This document shows positions 1 through 6,381 of a DNA stretch of 21,777 bases, in pieces. How positions within the stretch are numbered: the first letter of the stretch is position 1; every line of letters starts with the position of its first letter. Under the pieces are notes generated by a model that worked only from the letters and a program-made list of their open reading frames with translations, did no database searches and was not told the DNA's origin. Source of the stretch: Lysobacterales bacterium CG02_land_8_20_14_3_00_62_12 (lineage in GTDB: Bacteria; Pseudomonadota; Gammaproteobacteria; Xanthomonadales; Ahniellaceae); the NCBI GenBank assembly GCA_002785585.1, contig PEUI01000075.1, positions 11,872 to 33,648 on the forward strand, written 5' to 3'. The translations under genes and the position numbers were made by a program.

Positions 1-1
1 C

Positions 2-451
2 GCCGAACACGCTGGCAATCGCAATTACTTCGGCGCCAAAGGCATCGCCGCCGCCAGCGGCCATCCGATCCACGACCAGCTCAAGCGCATTGCCACGCTG
101 CGCCGACAAACACCGGCGTTGCAACGTGGCCTGCAAATCAATCTGCAATTAGGCGGCAACCGCGCCGCGTTTTATCGCGTCTATCAGCACAATGACGTTC
201 AGCAGATCGCTCTGGTACTGCTGAACAAGGGCGATGACGCCGCCGAGTTCGAGATCAGCGAGCTGCTCGAAAGCGGCAGCTGGCAACCGGCCTTCGGCGG
301 CGCGGCGATCACCATCGGCGATGGCGGCGTACTCAGCAGCAGTGTGCCCGCGCACGGCGTGCAGGTGTATCTGCACAACGCCCCGCTCCGCCGCAACGAC
401 CTCCGACAAAAACTGGCCGCCAGCATGCAGTTCATGGCCGCGCGCAGATAG
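2..451 (+). CDS. GH13 alpha-amylase / cyclomaltodextrin glucanotransferase-like enzyme, 3' end
   Basis: This is the C-terminal 149 residues of a protein whose start lies outside the window; the frame is open from base 2 to the TAG at 449-451. The first residues (AEHAGNRNYFGAKGI) followed by HPIHDQLKRIATLRRQTPAL look like the end of the GH13 TIM barrel, where an active-site loop precedes the last barrel helix. The part containing FYRVYQ and ALVLLNKGD looks like the C-terminal beta-sandwich domain C of alpha-amylases. The catalytic Asp/Glu/Asp residues would lie upstream and cannot be checked, so amylase, CGTase and maltogenic enzyme cannot be separated. It runs convergently to a LacI-type regulator only 35 bp away, a common pairing in maltose/starch loci. 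The family call is fairly secure; the exact specificity is not. Confidence 0.75.
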   Translation, partial: AEHAGNRNYFGAKGIAAASGHPIHDQLKRIATLRRQTPALQRGLQINLQLGGNRAAFYRVYQHNDVQQIALVLLNKGDDAAEFEISELLESGSWQPAFGGAAITIGDGGVLSSSVPAHGVQVYLHNAPLRRNDLRQKLAASMQFMAARR

Positions 452-486
452 CCGCCAGGCCGCCACCGCGGTACTGCAACCGCAGC

Positions 487-1515
487 TCAGCCCACGCTCG
501 AACGCCGGACCACCAACTGCGCTGGGAACATCGCACTGGCCACGCTCTCGCCGTGCACCAGTCGCAGCAAACTTTCCACCAGCAGGGCGCCCGCACGGTT
601 GCTATCTTGCAGCGCAGTGGTCAACGATGGATTGACGAAAGCGGCCAGCGGAATGTCATCAAATCCGGCAACGGCAACGGCGGTCGGCACGTTGATGCCG
701 CGTTCCGCCAATGCCTGCATGGCGCCAATGGCGATCAGATCGCTGGCGGCGAATACGGCATCGAATGGCAGCTTGCGCGCCAGCAGTTCGGTGAGCGCGG
801 CATGGCCAGCCGGTTGCGCACTCAAGGCGTCGGCTTGCAACTTGGGCAAAGCCTTGCAACCGGCTGCACGCAGCGCATCCTGGTAACCGCGATAACGCTC
901 AAAAAACTCCGGATATTGCGGCGAGGCGTTGCCCAGAAAGGCGATCCGACGGCGCCCTTGTGCCAACAGATGTTCGGTCACCAGACGGCCACCCTGGTAA
1001 TTGTCGCAACCGATCGAAACCCCCGGTTGATCCGGCTGCACCGCGCCCCAACGCACAAAGTAGGTGCCTTGCTCGACCAGTTTTTCCAGCTTGCTGCGGT
1101 AGGTGAGGTAATCGCCATAACCGAGCAGGATGATGCCATCGGCCTTGTTGCTGTCGCGATAATCGGCATGCCAATCGTCGGACAATTGCTGAAAACTGAT
1201 CAGCAGGTCGTAGCCACGCTCGGCGCAAGCGCGGGTAATCGCGCCCAACATCGACATATAAAACGGATTGATATGCGAATCGTCCGGGCTCGGGTCTTCA
1301 AAAAACAGCAGCGCCAGCGTCCCGGAACTTTGCGTGCGCAGACTCGATGCGTTTTTATCGACGGTGTAGTGCAGTTCCTTGGCGATCGCCTGCACCCGCC
1401 GTCGGGTGTCGGCATTGACCAACGGACTGTTGCGCAAAGCCCGCGACACCGTCGCCTGCGACACCCCGGCGCGGTAAGCAATATCGAACGAGTTTGGTTT
1501 GCCCTTCAGCGCCAT
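487..1515 (-). CDS. LacI-family transcriptional regulator
   Basis: The 342-residue protein has the usual LacI-family length and layout. An N-terminal helix-turn-helix lies at about residues 9-29 (DIAYRAGVSQATVSRAL), followed by the hinge region (TRRRVQAIAKELHY) and a periplasmic-binding-protein-like sugar-sensing core with typical blocks such as DGIILLGYG, RRRIAFLG, RYRGYQDAL, FAASDLIAIGAMQAL and VAVAGFDDIPLA. The ATG at 1515 was chosen because it puts the helix-turn-helix at the N-terminus and is preceded by a GAGG/AGGGGG purine run. A start 36 codons upstream would add an unrelated, arginine- and proline-rich stretch. Being convergent with an amylase-like gene, it probably controls starch/maltodextrin genes to the left of the window. 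This is inference; no palindromic LacI operator was recognised nearby. Confidence 0.92.
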   Translation of the reverse strand: MALKGKPNSFDIAYRAGVSQATVSRALRNSPLVNADTRRRVQAIAKELHYTVDKNASSLRTQSSGTLALLFFEDPSPDDSHINPFYMSMLGAITRACAERGYDLLISFQQLSDDWHADYRDSNKADGIILLGYGDYLTYRSKLEKLVEQGTYFVRWGAVQPDQPGVSIGCDNYQGGRLVTEHLLAQGRRRIAFLGNASPQYPEFFERYRGYQDALRAAGCKALPKLQADALSAQPAGHAALTELLARKLPFDAVFAASDLIAIGAMQALAERGINVPTAVAVAGFDDIPLAAFVNPSLTTALQDSNRAGALLVESLLRLVHGESVASAMFPAQLVVRRSSVG

Positions 1516-1536
1516 GGCGACCCCCTGCCTCGGCTG

Positions 1537-1564
1537 ATTGTATTCCGATAGCGATGCTGGAAAA
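1537..1564 (-). promoter_or_regulatory. possible promoter of the LacI-family gene
   Basis: Read on the minus strand, TACAAT (1537-1542) is a good -10 box. A weak TTTTCC lies 16 bp further upstream (1559-1564). The -10 box is 21 bp before the chosen ATG, leaving room only for the ribosome binding site. The -35 match is poor, so this is tentative. Confidence 0.3.
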
Positions 1565-1771
1565 GGGCGAGCAACGATTGACCGAAGCACCGGCACCGGC
1601 AACCGGCCGATCGACACTTTCACTCATCGTGGACAGCATCAGCGTCCGGGCGCTCCGACAGCCGCGCCCAATCACCTCGTCCGCCCACCCAAACTTGCGG
1701 TCAGCGCATCCCGCTGCAGCACTGCTACCAGTATCCTTGCGCGCTTGCCTGTCACTAAAACCCGAAGATCC

Positions 1772-4447
1772 ATGTACAGCTCCGGCACCTCCCACCCGAT
1801 TTCTACGCGCTGGTCCTGGCCGATGGCGGTGCTGCTGGCCGCCGCCATCGCGGCGTTGAATCTTGGCCTGTGGTGGGCGTGGAACCAGCCGCGAGCGCTG
1901 CCCGAGTTCGATGGCAAAGTGCGCGGGGTGGCGTACTCCGCGTTTCAACGCGATCAAAGTCCGCTGCGCAAGGAGTTTCCAAGCGAGCAGCAACTGCGCT
2001 CGGATCTGGACATCCTCGCGGGCTACAGCAAGCGCATCCGCACCTATGCCAGCACCGAAAATACGCTCATTCCGCAAATCGCCGGCGAGCACGGCATGCG
2101 GGTCACCGCCGGCGCCTGGATCGACCACCGCAGCGACCACAATCGTCTGGAGCTTGATGCTCTCTACCAAGCCGTCACCGAGTCGCCCAATATCGACGCG
2201 GTCATGGTCGGCAACGAATCGTTGTTCCGCCAGGATGTCAGCGTCACCGAACTGATCCAATACCTCGATGAAGCGCGCCAGCAGTTGACGGTGCCGGTCT
2301 CCACTGCTGAACCCTGGCATCTGTGGCTGAAGTACCCGGAACTTGCCCGCCACGTCGACGTGATCACCGTGCACTTGTTGCCGTATTGGGAGGGCGTGCC
2401 GCGCCGCGGTGCGATGAAACTGGTGTTGCGGCGCCTGCATCAGATCCAGAAAGCTTTTCCAGGCAAGCGCGTCGTGGTCGGCGAAGTGGGTTGGCCGAGC
2501 AATGGTGATCGGTTTCGGTTTGCCGAGCCCAGCGTCAGTGGCCAGGCCAGTTTCATTCGCGAGTGGTTGCGCGCGGCCAAGTACGAAAACATCGACTACT
2601 ACCTGATGGAGGCGTTCGATCAACCCTGGAAAGAACGCTACGAGGGCCGCGTTGGTGCTTATTGGGGGGTGTTCGACGCTTGGCGGCAACCGAAATTCGC
2701 GCTCACCGGTCCCATGCACGACGACGAAGAGTGGTGGCACAAAGCCTTGCTCACGGTGACGCTGGCGTTCTTGCCGATGCTTTGGTTTGCGGTGCGCTTT
2801 GCGCGCTTCAAGCTGCTTGGGAAAATCATCTATCTGGGTTTGATTCAATTGTCGGTCAGCCTGTGGATCTGGCTGCTGGCGGTGCCGTTCAATTATTACC
2901 TGGACCCGCTTGATTGGTTCATGCAGGCATTGATCGTGCCGGCCGAGCTCGCCATTCTGGCGATTCTGTTGATCTCCGGATTCGAGTTCGTGGAAGTCAT
3001 GTGGCGGCGCGGCTGGCGCCGCGAATTTGGCTTGCTGGCGTTGGCGCCTGCGGATCGGCGACCCAAGGTTTCGATCCACCTCGCCTGTTTCAACGAACCG
3101 CCGGAGATGGTCATTCTGACGCTGGATTCTCTGGCAAATCTCGACTATCCCGATTTCGAAGTGCTGGTGGTCGACAACAATACGGTCAAAGACGAAGTCT
3201 GGCAGCCGGTGGCCGCGCATTGCGCGAAGTTGGGCGCACGCTTTCGCTTTTTCCACTTGAGTCCGTGGCCCGGTTTCAAGGCCGGTGCGCTCAATTTCGC
3301 TTTAAAGGAAACCGCTGCCGATGCCGAAGTGGTCGCCGTGGTCGATGCCGACTATGCCGTAGAGCCAAATTGGCTGTGCGATCTGGTCAAGCATTTTGAG
3401 GATACCGGCGTCGCCATCGTGCAATGCCCGCAGGCGCACCGTGAGTTTTCCGACAACGTCTTTCGCCGCCTGTGCAGCTTCGAATACGATGGCTTCTTTC
3501 GGATCGGCATGCACCACCGCAACGAGCGCGACGCGATCATTCAACACGGCACCATGACGATGATCCGCCGCTCGGCACTGGACCAGGTGGGCGGTTGGGC
3601 GGAGTGGTGCATTTGCGAAGACGCCGAGCTCGGCCTGCGCCTGATGGAAGCTGGCTATCGCACCAATTATGTCGATCACATCATGGGCCGTGGCCTGACC
3701 CCGGCCGATTTCACCGCCTATAAATCGCAGCGCTTCCGCTGGGCTTTCGGCGCCATGCAAATCTTGCGTGCGCATGGGCTGAAGCTGATCGGTCCGAGCG
3801 CCCTCAAGCTGGGTCAGCGTTACCATTTTCTCACCGGTTGGTTTGGCTGGTTCGCCAATGCCCTGCATTTGCTGTTCACCCTGCTCGCGCTCGGTTGGAC
3901 TTTGGGCATGCTCTGGAACCAGGAGCTTTTCAGCTTGCCGCTGCAACAGTTCATGGTGCCGGTACTGGGTTTCAGTCTCGCCAATGCGATCTTTGGCATT
4001 TGGTTGTACCGAGTGCGGGTGCGTTCCAGCTGGCGCGATACGCTCGGCGCTTCGCTGGCTTCGATGGCGCTCAGCCACGCCATTGCACGCGGCATCCTGA
4101 AGGGCCTGATGACCAAGGCGCATCCCTTTGAGCGCACTGCCAAAAGCCACCGCATGCGGCGCAAGCCGAGCGCCTGGGTCGCCGTGCGGGAAGAGCTGCT
4201 GCTGCTGCTGGCGCTGTGGATTGCGATCGGTGGCATTGCTTGGCAGATGAGCGTCGGACAGCCGGAAGCCAAACTTTGGATGGCCATTCTGGCGGCGCAA
4301 TCATTGCCGTATTTCAGCGCCGTGGCGACCGCCTGGATCGCCTCGGTGGCTGGTGATCGATTGGTCGCCAAGCCCGCGGCGGTGGCCACCATGGGCACCA
4401 CTGCGGTGCCGATGGCTGTCGATGCTCAAGGTAGTGTCAGCCAATAA
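1772..4447 (+). CDS. GH17-GT2 fusion: membrane beta-glucan synthase (NdvB-like)
   Basis: This 891-residue protein joins two enzymes. After an N-terminal membrane segment (residues 16-37), residues 45-315 form a GH17 domain with both expected glutamates: E149 in VMVGNES (acid/base) and E238 in VVVGEVGWPS (nucleophile). Membrane segments follow at about 325-405. A cytoplasmic GT2 domain spans about 430-670, with DAD at 525-527, CED at 615-617 and QRFRW at 653-657, the processive-synthase signature. Several more membrane segments follow to the C-terminus. The same domain order is known from NdvB proteins of Pseudomonas and Bradyrhizobium, which make cyclic or linear beta-1,3-linked glucans; the GH17 part acts in the periplasm as a glucanosyltransferase or trimming enzyme. 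The ATG at 1772 is the first start giving a normal signal-anchor; the frame stays open 78 codons upstream in low-quality sequence. The product is inferred and untested. Confidence 0.9.
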   Translation: MYSSGTSHPISTRWSWPMAVLLAAAIAALNLGLWWAWNQPRALPEFDGKVRGVAYSAFQRDQSPLRKEFPSEQQLRSDLDILAGYSKRIRTYASTENTLIPQIAGEHGMRVTAGAWIDHRSDHNRLELDALYQAVTESPNIDAVMVGNESLFRQDVSVTELIQYLDEARQQLTVPVSTAEPWHLWLKYPELARHVDVITVHLLPYWEGVPRRGAMKLVLRRLHQIQKAFPGKRVVVGEVGWPSNGDRFRFAEPSVSGQASFIREWLRAAKYENIDYYLMEAFDQPWKERYEGRVGAYWGVFDAWRQPKFALTGPMHDDEEWWHKALLTVTLAFLPMLWFAVRFARFKLLGKIIYLGLIQLSVSLWIWLLAVPFNYYLDPLDWFMQALIVPAELAILAILLISGFEFVEVMWRRGWRREFGLLALAPADRRPKVSIHLACFNEPPEMVILTLDSLANLDYPDFEVLVVDNNTVKDEVWQPVAAHCAKLGARFRFFHLSPWPGFKAGALNFALKETAADAEVVAVVDADYAVEPNWLCDLVKHFEDTGVAIVQCPQAHREFSDNVFRRLCSFEYDGFFRIGMHHRNERDAIIQHGTMTMIRRSALDQVGGWAEWCICEDAELGLRLMEAGYRTNYVDHIMGRGLTPADFTAYKSQRFRWAFGAMQILRAHGLKLIGPSALKLGQRYHFLTGWFGWFANALHLLFTLLALGWTLGMLWNQELFSLPLQQFMVPVLGFSLANAIFGIWLYRVRVRSSWRDTLGASLASMALSHAIARGILKGLMTKAHPFERTAKSHRMRRKPSAWVAVREELLLLLALWIAIGGIAWQMSVGQPEAKLWMAILAAQSLPYFSAVATAWIASVAGDRLVAKPAAVATMGTTAVPMAVDAQGSVSQ

Positions 4448-4462
4448 GGCTGGCATTTTTTT
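4435..4462 (+). terminator. rho-independent terminator overlapping the stop codon
   Basis: TGTCAGCC (4435-4442) pairs with GGCTGGCA (4448-4455), allowing one G-T wobble. The five-base loop AATAA contains the TAA stop codon of the glycosyltransferase gene (4445-4447). Seven T residues follow at 4456-4462. This has the standard structure of an intrinsic terminator and lies at the end of a gene pointing the same way. Confidence 0.85.
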
Positions 4463-4562
4463 GATTCACCACGCCTAACCGACGCTGACCGGTCGCCCTG
4501 GACCTGAGCCCACGGCGGCTCGGGTCGGGTCACAATGAGCGCTGAATTTTCTTGGAATCGCT

Positions 4563-5687
4563 ATGTCAAAACTGGTAGCCGCTGTGCTGTTCATCGCCAA
4601 GTTCGCCGTCGCCGGATTGGCGATGGCGTTCTTGCTGACGCGCCTGTTTCCGGATCGCTTTGGCCCCTTGCCGCCGCCACCGAGCTCGACCCCGGTGCCG
4701 GCGGCGGCATCCAGCTACGCCGAAGCGGTGAACCGCGCCGGGCCTTGGGTGGTAAGCATCTCCGCCGAGCGACTGCTCAATGCCACCGCCGCACCCCTGT
4801 TTGGCGATCCCGCCGTGCGCCGTTTTTCCGAGGCCGCCAATTCGCCGGTGCGGCAACTGGAACGCAGTCTCGGCTCCGGGGTGATTTTCTCTGCCGATGG
4901 ATACGTACTCACCAATTTTCATGTGGTCGCCAATGCCCAACGTATCCGCATCGGACTATGGGATGAGCGGGTGACCGAAGCCACCCTGGTCGGCGGCGAT
5001 CTGGAAACCGATCTGGCGGTGTTGAAGATCGACGGCGACCATTTCCCGACCGCCACTTTTGCCGATGCCGACAAACTTGCCGTCGGCGACGTCGTGCTGG
5101 CGATCGGCAACCCCTATGGTTACGACCGCACCGTCACCATGGGCATCATCAGCGCCACCAAGCGCAACAACCTCGGCCGCACCCGCTTTGAGGACTATTT
5201 GCAGACCGACGCCGCCGTCAACAGTGGCAATTCCGGCGGAGCGCTGGTCAATACCCGCGGCGAACTGGTCGGCATCAACACCGGCAACCTGCGCGACGGG
5301 CTCAGTATTGGCTTCGCCATTCCGGCACAATCGGCGAAAGAGGTGCTCGACAAAATCGTCAAGTACGGCGAAGTCATCCGCGGCTGGATGGGCGCCGAAT
5401 ACGCCGACGCGCCGTACTCGCCGGCCGAGGGCAGCAATGCCGCTCAGCGCGGCGCCCAAGTCGCCCTGCTATTGACCGCCGGTCCGGCCGACCTGGCCGG
5501 CATCAAGCCCGGCGACATCATCACCGAGTTCGACGGTCAGCCGGTGCTGGATGGCACCGACCTGCGCCTGCACGAGGCCGCCCTCGCCCCCGGCACCGAG
5601 GTTAACGTCGCTGGCACCCGGGCTGGCATTCCGTTTTCGGTGCCGCTGAAGCTGATTCGCCGACCGGGCAATCTGCGCAGCAAGTAA
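4563..5687 (+). CDS. DegS/AlgW-type HtrA serine protease with one PDZ domain
   Basis: The protein has 374 residues, close to E. coli DegS (355). One N-terminal membrane anchor (residues 4-27) and a proline-rich linker precede an S1C trypsin-like domain. The catalytic triad is visible: H120 in TNFHVV, D150 in ETDLAVLKI and S224 in GNSGGAL. A single PDZ domain occupies about residues 275-365 (GPADLAGIKPGDIITEFDGQPV). One PDZ plus a membrane anchor favours DegS/AlgW over DegP, which has a cleaved signal peptide and two PDZ domains. DegS/AlgW cleaves anti-sigma factor RseA/MucA in the periplasm to release sigma-E. No rseA or rpoE gene lies in the window. The gene follows a terminator and appears to be a single transcription unit. 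The ATG at 4563 is preceded by only a weak GGAA. Confidence 0.9.
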   Translation: MSKLVAAVLFIAKFAVAGLAMAFLLTRLFPDRFGPLPPPPSSTPVPAAASSYAEAVNRAGPWVVSISAERLLNATAAPLFGDPAVRRFSEAANSPVRQLERSLGSGVIFSADGYVLTNFHVVANAQRIRIGLWDERVTEATLVGGDLETDLAVLKIDGDHFPTATFADADKLAVGDVVLAIGNPYGYDRTVTMGIISATKRNNLGRTRFEDYLQTDAAVNSGNSGGALVNTRGELVGINTGNLRDGLSIGFAIPAQSAKEVLDKIVKYGEVIRGWMGAEYADAPYSPAEGSNAAQRGAQVALLLTAGPADLAGIKPGDIITEFDGQPVLDGTDLRLHEAALAPGTEVNVAGTRAGIPFSVPLKLIRRPGNLRSK

Positions 5688-5718
5688 GGCGGCGCGCGCC
5701 AACAGCAAAACCAATGGC

Positions 5719-5806
5719 AAAACTTCCGTTAAGGCTTTACGATCTTGCCTCCCATCATAGAGGAGAGCCCCATGCCAACGAACCCCTTGAAACTGGCCAT
5801 TCAGTG
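5719..5806 (+). repeat. 88-bp direct repeat, copy 1 (TonB-receptor leader and first codons)
   Basis: This segment is base-for-base identical to 6294-6381, 575 bp downstream. It contains 53 bp of leader, the GAGGAG ribosome binding site, the ATG at 5772 and the next 11 codons plus two bases. Sequence just left of it (5711-5718) matches only partly, and identity stops abruptly at 5806/5807. The copy at 6294 belongs to the receptor gene; this one drives an unrelated small ORF. Confidence 0.95.
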
Positions 5807-6080
5807 TCGGCCCGGCAAGCAAGTTTTTGCAATCGAAGTTAAGCCCGCCAGCCGTTTGCTCTGCATCATCGTCGCTACGCTCGTAGTGCTAACCGGATGC
5901 ACGGTAGCGAAAGAGACCAAGGGCCAGTCTGGAGAAAGTGAGTTGGTGATTCAATGCGGTCTAATCACGAGCATGGCTAATTGCCACGAACGCGCAAGCA
6001 AGGAATGCCCCAACGGCTACGTCACACTCGAGAAACACGTCGGCGTTAATCGCAAAGAAATCACCGTGCGCTGCAAATAA
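5772..6080 (+). CDS. small chimeric lipoprotein
   Basis: The 102-residue ORF begins with the same 12 residues as the downstream TonB-dependent receptor (MPTNPLKLAIQC), because its leader and start lie in the 88-bp repeat. After that it is unrelated. Residues 24-43 (KPASRLLCIIVATLVVLTGC) by themselves form a complete lipoprotein signal with lipobox LTGC, so C43 is the probable lipidated cysteine and the mature part is about 60 residues. That part has four further cysteines (CGLITSMANC, ECPNGY, VRCK), suggesting two disulfides in the periplasm. The M-x2-C-x3-A-x3-CPNGY pattern resembles small lipoproteins of unknown function in other proteobacteria; I recognise the pattern but cannot name the family. 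No ATG, GTG or suitable TTG lies between the repeat and the lipoprotein signal, so the original start may have been lost. Translation from the borrowed ATG is inferred. Confidence 0.65.
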   Translation: MPTNPLKLAIQCRPGKQVFAIEVKPASRLLCIIVATLVVLTGCTVAKETKGQSGESELVIQCGLITSMANCHERASKECPNGYVTLEKHVGVNRKEITVRCK

Positions 6081-6193
6081 CCGGCAGGTCGGTGGGGACA
6101 GCGGTTCCTGCAGTGTTCAACCACCGGATACCTGTCGTCGCACAACGCGCAGCAATGGCACCGACACTCACACGGAACATCCACCCTTGTCGT

Positions 6194-6238
6194 GGTGGTC
6201 ATCGGCGCTTGAGCCGACCTGGTTCCAGTTTGACCACC
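6194..6238. repeat. nested intergenic hairpin
   Basis: GGTGGTCA (6194-6201) is complementary to TGACCACC (6231-6238). Inside lies a second short stem, TCGGC/GCCGA (6202-6217). Eighteen bases of the inner part (6204-6221, GGCGCTTGAGCCGACCTG) recur exactly at 21355-21372 in front of queE. There is no T-run, so it is not a terminator. Confidence 0.5.
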
Positions 6239-6257
6239 GCGTATCGAACCAAAGCAA

Positions 6258-6284
6258 AGCGGCGACAAGCCGCCACACTCCAAA
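6258..6284 (+). repeat. REP-like 27-nt palindromic element, degraded copy
   Basis: The element AGCGGCGACAAG...ACACTCCAAA differs from the element at 19480-19506 at only two of 27 positions (8 and 18). Both changes break pairs in the hairpin, so this looks like a decaying copy. It lies 9 bp before the second copy of the 88-bp direct repeat, inside the segment between the two repeats. Confidence 0.7.
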
Positions 6285-6293
6285 AGCATTGGT

Positions 6294-6381
6294 AAAACTT
6301 CCGTTAAGGCTTTACGATCTTGCCTCCCATCATAGAGGAGAGCCCCATGCCAACGAACCCCTTGAAACTGGCCATTCAGTG
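6294..6381 (+). repeat. 88-bp direct repeat, copy 2 (native TonB-receptor leader)
   Basis: This segment is identical to 5719-5806. Here the leader, ribosome binding site and first codons run on into a normal signal peptide and a full-length receptor, so this is presumably the original copy. Confidence 0.95.

Noticed and set aside
1516..1771. LacI-type operator in the divergent region
   Set aside because: No convincing palindrome of the usual 14-20-bp type with a central CG was found.
1355..3256. Long minus-strand ORF (633 codons) opposite the glycosyltransferase
   Set aside because: It is antisense to two well-supported genes, rich in His/Gln/Arg as expected for GC-rich shadow frames, and shows no recognisable domain.
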